This document shows positions 1-8,160 of a DNA stretch of 33,023 nucleotides, piece after piece. Each line of letters opens with the position of its first letter. Position 1 is the first letter of the stretch. The stretch is from a bacterium (GTDB taxonomy: Bacteria; Desulfobacterota; Binatia; HRBIN30; CADEER01). Under the pieces are notes generated by a model. That model did no database searches, was not told where the DNA came from, and was given only the letters and a program-made list of their open reading frames with translations. The position numbers and the translations under genes were made by a program. Location: positions 1 to 33,023 of the forward strand of contig JAUIGL010000073.1 in NCBI GenBank assembly GCA_030430165.1, read 5' to 3'.

Positions 1-143
1 GCTCGGTTCAGGACGGCAAGAGCATGATGGGGTCGGGGTACTACGAGGACCGCTATGTTCGGGTTGAGGGAGAGTGGAAGTTCGCGTCGCGGCAGCTGCA
101 TTTGCGGCACTTCGTTCCGTTGCGAGACGGCTGGGCAGACTAG
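1..143 (+). CDS. SnoaL-like / NTF2-fold protein, 3' end only
   Basis: Only the last 46 codons are in the window, in the frame beginning at base 3 and ending at TAG 141-143. The readable tail has the pattern of the last strands of a SnoaL-like (NTF2-fold) domain: G-Y-Y-E-D-R-Y, then R-V-E-G-E-W-K-F, then a short basic tail with H-L-R-H-F. Such small cone-shaped proteins act as cyclases, isomerases or ligand-binding subunits. Function cannot be assigned from this fragment. The stop codon is the left boundary of a hairpin array, and the next gene is convergent. A second SnoaL-fold gene occurs at 9502-9948. Confidence 0.6.
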   Translation, partial: SVQDGKSMMGSGYYEDRYVRVEGEWKFASRQLHLRHFVPLRDGWAD

Positions 144-316
144 GATCTGGGAGCTAAGGGACGTGGGCGCTGCGCGCCAGCCGGTGTAGTTGAACGCCCG
201 CCGCAAGCGGGCTTGGGACGCGGCGCGGCAGCGCCGCTTGGGACCGCCGCGAGAGCGCAGCGAATCGCGGCGTTGGGACGCGGCGGCGAAGCCGCCGCTT
301 GGGACGCCGGCCGCTA
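141..316. repeat. Hairpin array A (TTGGGACG units)
   Basis: This stretch between two convergent stop codons contains TTGGGACG octamers at 213-220, 273-280 and 299-306, a variant TTGGGACC at 238-245 and a degenerate copy near 157-164. Each octamer is followed by a different hairpin: 7-bp stem and GGCA loop at 220-237; 8-bp stem and 12-base loop at 245-272; 8-bp stem and GAA loop at 280-298; 7-bp stem and TAC loop at 308-324. Further hairpins sit at 166-178 (TGC loop) and 196-212. The last hairpin runs into the 3' end of the LLM gene, whose TAG stop (CTA, 314-316) lies at its loop. All octamers point the same way, unlike the mirrored arrays B, C and D. It may also act as a bidirectional terminator (inference). 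Confidence 0.85.
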
Positions 317-1183
317 CGCGGCCGAGAGCGCTTCGAGCAAGTCCCAGGGAGTGCTGCGGTCGGGTTCGGTGGCGTAGGGAATGACTTCGATGCCGTCGGC
401 GCCGGCCGACAGGTGCTCGCGCATCTTGGCTCGGATCGCTTTCTCGTCACCCCAGGCGACGAAGGTGTCGATCAGGCGATCGCTGCCGCCGTCGGCGAGG
501 TCCGATTCGTCGAGTCCGTAGGCCAGCCACTGCGTCCGGTAGGCCGGCAGCGAGAGGTACATCGAGATCCCCTTGCGGGCGATCTTGCGCGCCCGATCAG
601 GGTCGCTACACAGACAACAGGGGATCACTACGTTGAGGCGCTTGTCCTTGCCGAGCACCTCGCGGGTATGCGCGGTGTGCGCCGGGGGCATCAGGTAGGT
701 GTTGACCCCGTCGGCCAGCTCGGCCGCAAGCCGCAGCATTCCGGGCGCATGCGCCGCGATATAGACCGGCGCGGCGTGCGACAGCTTGGCCGGATGAATC
801 GGCGCCTTGCGCATCGCCTCGAGATAGCCGCGCATTTTGGCGACCGGCTTCTCCCAGGGCACGCCGCGCATCTCGGCCGCGATCGGATGGGAGACACCGA
901 GGCCGAGGATGAAGCGTCCGCCCGAGAGCTCGGTCAGCGTGCGCGCCGCCTGCGCCGTGGCGATCGCGTCACGACCGTAGATGTGCGCGACGCCGCTCGC
1001 CACGCGCAAGCGCGACGTCTTCGCCAGGAGATGGGCCGACGTGACGTAGATCTCGCGACCGAACATATCCGGTATCCACATCGAGTCGTAGCCCAGCTCT
1101 TCGAGACGACGCGCGTAAGCCACCAGCTCTTCGGCCGACATCGTATCGGCCGGAGCGACGATTCCACCGACAACCGACTTCAT
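314..1183 (-). CDS. LLM-class (F420- or FMN-dependent) oxidoreductase
   Basis: The 289-residue product has the luciferase-like TIM-barrel pattern: an N-terminal strand with M-K-S-V-V-G-G-I-V, G-Y-D-S-M-W-I-P-D near residue 32, a G-R-F-I-L-G-L-G-V-S-H strand near residue 90, and a C-terminal helix W-D-L-L-E-A-L. The length fits the short F420-type subgroup. Members transfer hydride to or from F420H2 or FMNH2 on small ketones, alcohols or cyclic substrates; the substrate here is unknown. The ATG at 1183 follows a good AGGAGGA site. It is divergent from the radical SAM gene and convergent with the SnoaL fragment; its last codons form part of array A's terminal hairpin. A second, longer LLM gene lies at 18318-19457, also ending on an array. 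Choice of F420 over FMN is not provable from sequence alone. Confidence 0.85.
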   Translation of the reverse strand: MKSVVGGIVAPADTMSAEELVAYARRLEELGYDSMWIPDMFGREIYVTSAHLLAKTSRLRVASGVAHIYGRDAIATAQAARTLTELSGGRFILGLGVSHPIAAEMRGVPWEKPVAKMRGYLEAMRKAPIHPAKLSHAAPVYIAAHAPGMLRLAAELADGVNTYLMPPAHTAHTREVLGKDKRLNVVIPCCLCSDPDRARKIARKGISMYLSLPAYRTQWLAYGLDESDLADGGSDRLIDTFVAWGDEKAIRAKMREHLSAGADGIEVIPYATEPDRSTPWDLLEALSAA

Positions 1184-1275
1184 GCCTTACTGTCCTCCTG
1201 CCCCAGGCGGTTCGCCCCGGGCGGCTGAGTTATGCCATAGAGACAACTGCAGGCAAGCACCGCCGTCGGCGCGGC

Positions 1276-1312
1276 TTGCAATCGCGCGCACCACTCGCGC
1301 ATAGTCGCAACC
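1276..1312 (+). promoter_or_regulatory. Candidate promoter for a leaderless radical SAM mRNA
   Basis: TTGCAA (1276-1281), an 18-base spacer and CATAGT (1300-1305) resemble -35 and -10 boxes. Transcription would start about 7 bases later, practically at the ATG at 1313. No Shine-Dalgarno sequence is visible before that ATG, which agrees with a leaderless transcript. This is a motif match only. Confidence 0.3.
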
Positions 1313-2386
1313 ATGCTGCGGTTGGGACTGCAACTGCCCGTCTACCAAATGTTCCGCTCCTCGCGGAGACCGCCGCTGCTGCCGGCGAGTGTCGCCTTCA
1401 ACGTGCTCTACGCCTGCAACTCGCGCTGCAAGACCTGCAACATCTACGAGCGCAAGGTGACCCCCTTGAGCGTCCAGGAGTTCGAAAAGGTCTTCCGATC
1501 GCTCGGCACGGCGCCCACCTGGGCGGTCCTCACCGGAGGCGAGCCCTTCTTGCGCAAGGATATGGCCGACATCGCCTCGGCACTGGGCGAGCACTGCGCG
1601 CCGAGCTTCGTCACGATCCCGACCAACGGCACCCTGCCCGACCGCACCGTCGCCGCCGTCGAGGAGATCGCGCGGCGCAATCCGAAAACAGACTGGGTCC
1701 TCAATCTTTCTCTGGATGAGCTCGGCGAACGCCACGACGAGATCCGACAGACGCCCGACAACTGGAAGAACGCGATCGAAACCTTCCACGGGCTCAAGTC
1801 GCTCGGCGCCGACAACGTCACCGTCGGCATCCACACTTGCCTATCGGCCTTCAACGCCGACCGATTCGAAGAGATTCACGCCGAGCTCCTGCGCATGGAA
1901 CCGGATTCGCTGATCGTCGAGATGGCCGAGTATCGCGGCGAGCTGCTCAACGACGACAGCATCGAGCCGTCGCAGCCGCAGTATCGCCGCGCCGTCGACT
2001 CGCTCATTCGCCGACTGCGCTCGGAACGGGCGGCGACGCGAGCGACGCGCTTGGTTCGCGCCCTGCGCCTGCGCTACTACGAGCTCACCCGCGAGTACCT
2101 GCTGCGCCGCGAACAGATGGTACCATGCATGGCCGGGTGGATGTCCGCACACGTCGGCGCCGACGGCGAGGTATGGACCTGCAGCACCCGGGCGCAACCG
2201 CTCGGCGCCCTGCGCGAGGTCGACTACGACTTCAAGAAGGTCTGGCACTCCGAAAAGGCCGCCGAGCTGCGTGCCTCGATCCGCAACCGCGAGTGCGCCT
2301 GCCCGATGGTGAGCTCCGCCTACGTGTCGATGATCGCCGATTGGCGCAGCATGATGCGCATCGCACGCGACTGGCTGATCGCCTGA
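1313..2386 (+). CDS. Radical SAM enzyme with C-terminal SPASM/twitch-like cysteines
   Basis: The 357-residue protein carries the radical SAM cluster motif C35-x3-C39-x2-C42 (C-N-S-R-C-K-T-C) and the SAM-binding G-G-E-P at 75-78. The C-terminal part has further cysteines (M-V-P-C, V-W-T-C, and C-A-C-P) spaced as in SPASM/twitch domains that hold an auxiliary iron-sulfur cluster. It probably performs radical modification of a peptide, lipid or sugar; the substrate is unknown. The family 2 glycosyltransferase starts 42 bases downstream on the same strand, so the two are probably co-transcribed, and a convergent sugar-aminotransferase-like gene follows. This suggests a role in making a glycosylated small molecule or surface glycolipid (inference). 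No precursor peptide gene was seen next to it, which argues mildly against RiPP maturation. Confidence 0.85.
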   Translation: MLRLGLQLPVYQMFRSSRRPPLLPASVAFNVLYACNSRCKTCNIYERKVTPLSVQEFEKVFRSLGTAPTWAVLTGGEPFLRKDMADIASALGEHCAPSFVTIPTNGTLPDRTVAAVEEIARRNPKTDWVLNLSLDELGERHDEIRQTPDNWKNAIETFHGLKSLGADNVTVGIHTCLSAFNADRFEEIHAELLRMEPDSLIVEMAEYRGELLNDDSIEPSQPQYRRAVDSLIRRLRSERAATRATRLVRALRLRYYELTREYLLRREQMVPCMAGWMSAHVGADGEVWTCSTRAQPLGALREVDYDFKKVWHSEKAAELRASIRNRECACPMVSSAYVSMIADWRSMMRIARDWLIA

Positions 2387-2428
2387 AGCGCCACCCATGA
2401 CGATCGGGCGCCGGAGCTCCTGCAAGTC

Positions 2429-3451
2429 GTGAGCGTCTCCGACGACGCACTCGGCGGCGGGCAAGCGAGCCGCCGCGACGGCCCGCCGCGCTGCATCGTC
2501 GGCGTCATGGCCTGCAACGAAGAGGCCACCATCGGCAACGCACTCGCGGCAATCCTCAGCCAGCAAACCGAGAGCGCGCGGGTCACCGACGTGGTCGTCG
2601 TCTCCAGCGGTTCGACCGACCGCACCGACGACATCGTGCGATCGTTCGCCTCGACCGACCGTCGCGTCCACCTGCTCAGCGAGCCGCAACGGCGCGGGAA
2701 AGTGCACGCCGACAATCTGTTCTTCGACCGTTTCCCGGACAGTGAGCTGTGCGTGCTTTGCAACGCCGACGTCATCCTCGGGCCGGGGTCACTGGAGGCA
2801 CTGCTGCGGCCCCTGCGCGATGCCGGCGTCGGAATGACCGGATGCCACGTAATCCCGCGCGTACGCAGCGGCCCGGATCGGGGCTTCTTCGACTTCGCCA
2901 ACCACGTCCTGTGGAAGATTCACCACGAGGTGGTGAGCGAGGTTCCCAAGATGGGCGAGGCGGTCGCCTTCCGCCGTTTCGTCGAACGCATCCCCGACGA
3001 CATGATCGCCGACGAGGCGTACCTCGAAGCAACCGCGGTCAGCCTCGGATTCGAGGTGGTCTACGTCGCCGAGGCGCGGGTCTCCAGCGGCTGCCCGCTC
3101 GACCTCGCCGACTACTTCGCCGTGCGCAAGAGAAACACCTGCGCCCACGCGCTGCTGAGCCGCCGCCTGTCGCACGAGGTCGCCACGCTGAGCGCGCTGC
3201 CGATCCTGCGCGCATTCTCCGAGCTGAGCCTCCAGCGCATGCGCCGGCATTACACCGGCCGATCCGTCGCCGCAGCGATGCGGCACCTACCCGGCGACCT
3301 GCGCGACGGCGCCTGGCTGGTCGGCGTCGTCGGGCTCGAGGTTGCCGCGCGCCTCGCCGGAACCATCGAAGCGCGCCTCGCGCCAGACCGCGAGATCCGC
3401 TGGCGCATCGCCCGCTCGGCGCGACAACGCGACGCGGGCGCGGCCGACTGA
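2429..3451 (+). CDS. Family 2 glycosyltransferase (GT-A fold)
   Basis: The 340-residue product starts with GTG at 2429. A GT2 nucleotide-sugar-binding fold is evident: a V-G-V-M-A-C-N-E-E start strand (residues 24-32), the V-S-S-G-S-T-D-R-T-D motif (58-67), R-R-G-K near 88-91 and an L-C-N-A-D segment at 110-114 that takes the place of the metal-binding DxD. A D-D-M-I-A-D-E-A-Y acid-rich motif near residue 190 matches the region of the catalytic base. The C-terminus has a short hydrophobic stretch (W-L-V-G-V-V-G-L-E-V-A-A) that could sit on the membrane. It should transfer a sugar from a UDP or GDP donor to an acceptor that cannot be named. It lies 42 bases after the radical SAM gene and ends 14 bases from the convergent aminotransferase. 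Confidence 0.88.
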   Translation: MSVSDDALGGGQASRRDGPPRCIVGVMACNEEATIGNALAAILSQQTESARVTDVVVVSSGSTDRTDDIVRSFASTDRRVHLLSEPQRRGKVHADNLFFDRFPDSELCVLCNADVILGPGSLEALLRPLRDAGVGMTGCHVIPRVRSGPDRGFFDFANHVLWKIHHEVVSEVPKMGEAVAFRRFVERIPDDMIADEAYLEATAVSLGFEVVYVAEARVSSGCPLDLADYFAVRKRNTCAHALLSRRLSHEVATLSALPILRAFSELSLQRMRRHYTGRSVAAAMRHLPGDLRDGAWLVGVVGLEVAARLAGTIEARLAPDREIRWRIARSARQRDAGAAD

Positions 3452-3465
3452 ACCGGCCACCGCGC

Positions 3466-4536
3466 TCAGGAGGCGAGCAGCGTCTCGACGACGCGGTCGA
3501 TCGCGCTCGCTGGCATTCCCGACCAGGTCGGCAGCCACATCGCCCGCGCCGACACCTCACGAGCCACCGGGCAAGGGTCGGGCGCAGCGGCATCGCGAAA
3601 AATCGGCTGGTCGGGCACGGCTGGCCAGATGGCCCGCGCATCGACCCCCGCAGCCGCGCAGGCGCCCAGCACCCGGTCGCGGTCCGAGGTCGACACCGTG
3701 TGCAGCCAGGTTCCCTCGGTTGCCCACGGCTCGAGCGGACGCCGCTCGAAGTCGGACCCACGGAGTCCGCGATCGTAGGCGGCGGAAACCCGATTTCGCC
3801 CGTCGATGAGCTCGTCCCAGCGCTCGACCTGAGCGAGACCGATCGCCGCCGTCGAATTGGTCATGCGGTAGTTACGGCCGACGACCTCGTGGCGATACGG
3901 GCGCCGCGGATCCATCCCATGCCCGTTGAGCAGCACCAGAAGACGAGCCAGCTCGGGATCGTCGGTCACCACACAGCCGCCCTCACCGGTCGAGATCGGC
4001 TTGTTGGCGTGAAACGAGAACGCCGACGCGACGCCGAAGGTACCGATGCGGCGATCCTTGTAGAGAGCGCCGTGCGCCTGCGCCGCATCCTCCACGATCG
4101 GTAGGCCGAGCTCCTGCAAGCGGTCGTAGTCGCAGGGGTGCCCGAGCAGGTCGACGGCGATCAGCGCCCGCGTGCGATCGCTGCGCAGGCGCTCCGCCGC
4201 ATCCGGATCGATCGTCCAACTGCTCGGCGCAATGTCGGCGAATACAGGGGTCGCCCCTACCGCGACCACCGCCGTCGCCGGCGATACGAAGGTCAGCGCG
4301 GGAACGATGACCTCGTCGCCGGGGCCGATGCCGAGCGCGCGCAGGATCAAATCGAGCGCGGTCGTTCCCGACGTCGTGGCAATGGCGAAGCCGCGGCCGA
4401 CCTGCCGCGCCAGAGCCTGTTCGAAACGCCCCACGTACGAACCGTTCGCCGACAGCCAGCCGCTGGCGACGGCATCGGCGGCGTAGGCGCGTTCGCGGTC
4501 GGTGAGGTCGATCGCTGACAGTGGAATCGTTTCCAT
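3466..4536 (-). CDS. DegT/DnrJ/EryC1/StrS-family PLP aminotransferase
   Basis: The 356-residue product is a sugar-aminotransferase-type PLP enzyme. Visible motifs are T-S-G-T-T-A-L (55-61), V-E-D-A-A-Q-A-H-G (148-156, with the Asp that pairs with the PLP pyridine nitrogen) and S-F-H-A-N-K-P with Lys179 as the expected Schiff-base lysine, followed by G-E-G-G. Homologs aminate keto-sugars bound to nucleotides for surface polysaccharides or antibiotics; a minority act as dehydratases, but the lysine is present here. The ATG at 4536 has a GGTCGGGG sequence just upstream and matches the usual family start; a GTG seven codons earlier (4557) is possible. It is convergent with the glycosyltransferase and may provide its aminosugar donor (inference). 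Confidence 0.9.
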   Translation of the reverse strand: METIPLSAIDLTDRERAYAADAVASGWLSANGSYVGRFEQALARQVGRGFAIATTSGTTALDLILRALGIGPGDEVIVPALTFVSPATAVVAVGATPVFADIAPSSWTIDPDAAERLRSDRTRALIAVDLLGHPCDYDRLQELGLPIVEDAAQAHGALYKDRRIGTFGVASAFSFHANKPISTGEGGCVVTDDPELARLLVLLNGHGMDPRRPYRHEVVGRNYRMTNSTAAIGLAQVERWDELIDGRNRVSAAYDRGLRGSDFERRPLEPWATEGTWLHTVSTSDRDRVLGACAAAGVDARAIWPAVPDQPIFRDAAAPDPCPVAREVSARAMWLPTWSGMPASAIDRVVETLLAS

Positions 4537-4622
4537 CCCCGACCGTTGCCGTCTCACATCCGGCGGGTCGAATCCAGCTGAACCGGCCTCGTTAGTGGTT
4601 TATGGCCTTCTGGAGCTAAACT

Positions 4623-4772
4623 GAGCCTCGCTTCCTCCTACGCTCCGTGAGCTTCGGAGGACAGGACGCTCGGTCATCCGAGGGGCCCTCACCCGGCCTC
4701 CGGCCGACCTCTCCCACAGGGAGAGGCATCGGAACTTCCTTCTCCCTTTGGGAGAAGGCCAGGATGAGGGTC
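4623..4772. repeat. Intergenic hairpin repeat, CTCACCC/CTCTCCC family, expanded copy
   Basis: The 349 bases between the aminotransferase and the hydrolase (4537-4885) hold no gene. They contain a repeat with GAGCCTCGCT, CGCTCGGTCATC, CCCTCACCCGG and CCTCTCCC blocks, also found at 5701-5784 and 14126-14211. Here the first block is split by about 36 bases that carry their own TCCTCC/GGAGGA inverted repeat. Hairpins are CGGCC-TCC-GGCCG and CCTCTCCC-ACA-GGGAGAGG; a further TTCTCCC/GGGAGAA hairpin and a terminal TGAGGG complementing CCCTCA follow. It may serve as terminator or spacer between two genes transcribed in the same direction. Confidence 0.75.
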
Positions 4773-4885
4773 CCTGAAATGGGGGCACAGCCCCACCAAT
4801 GTATCTTCAAGACGCTCGAACGGATCGATCGCAGTCGAAGCGTTTCGTAGGCGGTCCGAGCTTCACACCGACCCAGAACTCGATC

Positions 4886-5617
4886 TCAGCTGGCGAGATT
4901 GCGGGCGAAGAGGTCGGTCAGGACTTCCCAGTGCCGGGCATCCGCATCCGGGTCATAGGCCGGTCGGTCGTCGAACGCGAAGCCGTGCTCGGTACCCGGA
5001 TAGCGCTCGAGCCTGCCGCGAACTCCGGACGACCGCATCGCCGCCTCGAAGCGGTCGATCATCTCCGGCGGGAAGTAGTCGTCCTTCTCGGCGCAGCCGA
5101 CGTAGAGCTCGCCAGTGATCTGGCCGAGCTTGCGATGCGGCGAGCCCTCCTCGTCGATCGCCATGCGCGTGCCGTAGAACGACGCAGCCGCAGCGACTCG
5201 ATCAGCGTGCGCCGCGGCGACGCAAACGGCGAACGGCCCGCTCATGCAGTAGCCGACACAGCCCACCTTCTCGGTGCTGGCAGCGGGGTCTGCCTCGGCG
5301 TGGGCGATCAAGGCGGCGGCGTCGCGCACCACCATGTTGTTGCCGACCGCGTACATCAGGTCCTTCATCTCGCGGTACGACTCGCGACTCTCGAAGTCGA
5401 GCTCGAAGTTCGGCGTCACTCGATAGTACAAGTTGGGCAGCATCACGTAGTAGCCGAGCGATGCCAGACGCTTCGCCATCGCGTGCAGCAACGGGCGCTT
5501 CCCCGGCGCGTCCATGAGAAACAGCACCAGCGGCCACGGCCCCGCGCCCTCCGGGTGAACGACGAAGGTCCCCATCGCCCCCTCGCCGGTCTCGATCGCC
5601 ACCTCGCCTTCAATCAT
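4886..5617 (-). CDS. Dienelactone-hydrolase-family alpha/beta hydrolase
   Basis: The 243-residue protein matches the dienelactone hydrolase family in length and in its cysteine nucleophile: V-G-Y-C-M-S-G gives Cys124, C-A-E-K-D-D gives Asp179 or Asp180, and G-T-E-H-G-F gives His211. An N-terminal T-F-V-V-H-P strand and P-L-V-L-F-L-M-D oxyanion region are present. There is no signal peptide, so it is cytoplasmic. Family members open enol-lactones in aromatic degradation or hydrolyse related esters; the exact substrate is not visible. It follows the molybdopterin oxidoreductase on the same strand, but the 307-base repeat-filled gap between them makes co-transcription uncertain. No strong Shine-Dalgarno precedes the ATG at 5617. 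Confidence 0.88.
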   Translation of the reverse strand: MIEGEVAIETGEGAMGTFVVHPEGAGPWPLVLFLMDAPGKRPLLHAMAKRLASLGYYVMLPNLYYRVTPNFELDFESRESYREMKDLMYAVGNNMVVRDAAALIAHAEADPAASTEKVGCVGYCMSGPFAVCVAAAHADRVAAAASFYGTRMAIDEEGSPHRKLGQITGELYVGCAEKDDYFPPEMIDRFEAAMRSSGVRGRLERYPGTEHGFAFDDRPAYDPDADARHWEVLTDLFARNLAS

Positions 5618-5641
5618 CGGCGCAGCCTAAGAAGAAACGGG

Positions 5642-5902
5642 TACACGGATCAACACGGAGGGCACGGGGAGAGCGGGTCAGTTCAGAGTTCGAGTCAGAT
5701 CGGAGCCTCGCTCGCGCTCGGTCATCTCTTCCCCCTCACCCGCGCTACGCGCGGCCTCTCCCGCAAGGAGAGGCGAGACTGAATCCCCTCCCTGCGGGAG
5801 AGGGTCAGGGGGATCAGAAAAGGGCGAAGCCCCACGATACGAAACTGACCCACCAAACCAAACGGGCCCGATCCGTGTCCCCCGTGTTCATCCGTGTCTC
5901 GA
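5642..5902. repeat. Nested palindromic element: CACGGAT arms around a CTCACCC hairpin repeat
   Basis: The left arm (5642-5670) and right arm (5870-5902) are inverted copies made of roughly 10-base tandem units of the type ACACGGATCA. Inside them is a second inverted pair, GGGTCAGTT at 5675-5683 and AACTGACCC at 5843-5851. Inside that lies a copy (5701-5784) of the CTCACCC/CTCTCCC hairpin repeat, followed by a CCCTCCC-TGC-GGGAGGG-like hairpin. The organisation is a repeat inserted in, or grown within, another repeat. No open frame of interest is present in the gap 5618-5924. Confidence 0.8.
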
Positions 5903-5924
5903 TTCGACCAGGCCCCGCTGCGAC

Positions 5925-8066
5925 TCAGGCGGCGTAGACGTTCACCGGTACCGCGCTCTGCTGCGCCAAGCCGGTCACCGGATCGAACCCTTCGTGATCG
6001 ACGATCAGCACCTGCACGTTGGCCCCCTTCTCGCGCACGCCGCGCTCGTCGCAGGGGTCGCCCCAGCCGTGCGCCAGGCCGATCGTCGACGGTCCGACGT
6101 CGTTCGACGCCTCGACCACCGCCTCGATCTTGCCGTGGCCGCTCTCGACCACCACCAGGTCGCCGGTGTCGACGCCGATCGCCTTCATCGACTCCGGGTT
6201 CATCAAGACCGGGTTGTAGCTGCGCTTCTTGGTCAGCGACGGCAGATTCTGCCCCTGTGTGCAGTACACGTCGTTCATCCGGTAGGTGATCATGCGGAAG
6301 TCGAACTTCTCCCCCTCGCGATACTCGCCGCCGGCGCGCACCGGCTCGTCGAGCACCTGGGCCAGCTCGGCGATCACCTCGGGATGCCCCGCCGCCATTC
6401 GTTTGTCGGCGTGGCCGATCATGTTCGGCACCAGCCCGCCCACCTCGGTGTCGCGGTCGCCCCAGACGTGCCCCCCCGGATACTTGCGCACCTCGTCGAG
6501 CGGAATCCGCGAGCCCCGATGCAGGGCGTCGAGCATCTCGTCGGTGGTCGGTTTGCGTTCCATGTCGATCCCGCGCAGCGGAATCTGGAAGCCCATGCGA
6601 TGGGCGAGCCCCCAGAAGATCTCCCACTCTTCGACCAGGCCCTCGGGGGCGTCGACCAGCGCCTCGGTGTACTGGCTGAACGGGAAAGGAAAAGTCGCGT
6701 CCATCAAGCGCGGCACGTCGGCGCGCTCGAACGGGTGCTTGGTGGCAAATACGTAGTCGGCGTGGCGCGCCGTCGCCGACTCGAACAGGTCGGTGACGAC
6801 GAGAAGATCGACTTCCTTGAGCGCGCGGATCGTCGCCTCCTCGTCGGTCAGCACCAGCGCCGGGTTGCCGCCGTTGACGATCAGCGCCTTGATCTGGCCC
6901 TCGCCGGGGGTGAGGATCTCGTCGGTCAGGGTGTTGGTCGGCATCTCCAGCATACCGAGCCAGTTGCTGATCGCCTTGATGCCGCGCACCCGCGCTTGCG
7001 GCCCGGGGTGCAGCGGCAGTGGCACCGGCCCGCAGTTCTCCGGCAGCGGGCGATTGAGCACGCCGGCGTGGCGGGTCAGCCCGCCGCGCCGATCGTAGCG
7101 ACCGCACAGACCGTTGAGAGTCATCACCAGCTGGGTGGTCAGATTCTGGTGGCGCGCCATGTGCAGCCCGGTGCCGCTCTGCGCGCCGCCCGACTTTGCC
7201 TCGGCAAACATCACCGCTGCCCGCTCGATGAGCTCGGCCGGCACTTCACAGCGCTTGCTGGCGTAGTCGAGGTCGAAAGGCTGCACGGCGTGGTGCAGCT
7301 CGTCGACGCCGCTGACGTACGCATCGACGTACTCGCGATCGTAGAGCCCGCGGTCGAGGATGACCTTGATCATCGCCGCGAGCAGGGTCGCGTCCTCGCC
7401 CGGCTTCACCTGCAAGTGAATGTCGGCGTCGCGCGCCGCCTCGCAGCGCCGCGGGTCGACGACGATCACCTTCATGCCGCGCTTGCGCGCGTCCTTCATC
7501 CGCTTCGAGGGATTCGACTGCGGAATCGACATCATGTGCGAGATCACCGGATTGGTGGCGACGAACATGGCGACCTCGGCGTGCGCCACGTCGAACACGC
7601 TGAACGGCATCGGCGAGCCGAAGAACCGATAGCCGGCGATCGTCAGGCTCGGCGAATCGATCGTGTACGAGGTGTACATGCGCGGCGAGCCGAGGCCGTC
7701 GAGCCACTTGCGCATGAACCACGGGCCGGTCGCCGACATGCGATGACAGGCGTCGCCGAGGTACACCGCGACCGACTCGGGACCGTGCTGGTCGACGATC
7801 GCCTTCAGCTTGACCGCGACCTCGTCCATCGCCGTCTCGGCGTCGATGTCGACGAGCTCGCCGTCGACCCGCTTCGTCGACGACATCAACCGATCCGGAT
7901 GGTAGATGCGCTCCGGCTCTGCCCGCCCCTTGATGCAGGTGTAGCCTTGCGAGACCGCGTTGTCGCGATCGCCGCGCACCTTGACGATGCGGCCGTCCTC
8001 GAGATCGACCTCGACCCCGCAGAAGACGTGGCAGAATCGGCAGAAGGATTTCTTGGTCTCTTTCAT
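5925..8066 (-). CDS. Molybdopterin (bis-MGD type) oxidoreductase with N-terminal 4Fe-4S site
   Basis: The 713-residue protein belongs to the DMSO reductase superfamily. The N-terminal motif C9-x2-C12-x3-C16-x27-C44 binds a [4Fe-4S] cluster; central and C-terminal parts (for example V-V-D-P-R-R-C and the dinucleotide-binding M-N-P-E-S-M-K-A-I-G-V-D-T-G-D) hold the pterin cofactor. The metal-ligand region reads Y-T-I-D-S-P-S near residue 137, with no Cys or Sec, which suggests Asp coordination (inference). No Tat signal is present, so it is probably cytoplasmic. The ATG at 8066 is preceded by AAAGGGGAAGGG; the frame is open far upstream but that extension overlaps the SDR gene and lacks family similarity. 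A TATAGT at 8122-8127, read on this strand as ACTATA, may mark a local promoter. No beta or membrane-anchor subunit gene is nearby. Confidence 0.9.
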   Translation of the reverse strand: MKETKKSFCRFCHVFCGVEVDLEDGRIVKVRGDRDNAVSQGYTCIKGRAEPERIYHPDRLMSSTKRVDGELVDIDAETAMDEVAVKLKAIVDQHGPESVAVYLGDACHRMSATGPWFMRKWLDGLGSPRMYTSYTIDSPSLTIAGYRFFGSPMPFSVFDVAHAEVAMFVATNPVISHMMSIPQSNPSKRMKDARKRGMKVIVVDPRRCEAARDADIHLQVKPGEDATLLAAMIKVILDRGLYDREYVDAYVSGVDELHHAVQPFDLDYASKRCEVPAELIERAAVMFAEAKSGGAQSGTGLHMARHQNLTTQLVMTLNGLCGRYDRRGGLTRHAGVLNRPLPENCGPVPLPLHPGPQARVRGIKAISNWLGMLEMPTNTLTDEILTPGEGQIKALIVNGGNPALVLTDEEATIRALKEVDLLVVTDLFESATARHADYVFATKHPFERADVPRLMDATFPFPFSQYTEALVDAPEGLVEEWEIFWGLAHRMGFQIPLRGIDMERKPTTDEMLDALHRGSRIPLDEVRKYPGGHVWGDRDTEVGGLVPNMIGHADKRMAAGHPEVIAELAQVLDEPVRAGGEYREGEKFDFRMITYRMNDVYCTQGQNLPSLTKKRSYNPVLMNPESMKAIGVDTGDLVVVESGHGKIEAVVEASNDVGPSTIGLAHGWGDPCDERGVREKGANVQVLIVDHEGFDPVTGLAQQSAVPVNVYAA

Positions 8067-8160
8067 CGTCGGCGCCCTTCCCCTTTGCCCGGCGGAACCG
8101 TCGGCTCGCCGCGCTCCACGACTATAGTGCGGCGAAAAGCTTCGTATCCAGCGACCATTT

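Noticed and set aside
4537..4885. Small open frames of 62-67 codons in the spacer
   Set aside because: They run through the hairpin repeat on both strands and lack ribosome-binding sites and recognisable similarity.
8067..8160. Small gene between the SDR and the molybdopterin oxidoreductase
   Set aside because: Only 94 bases, no start codon with a ribosome-binding site; the open frame that crosses it is an upstream extension of the oxidoreductase frame.
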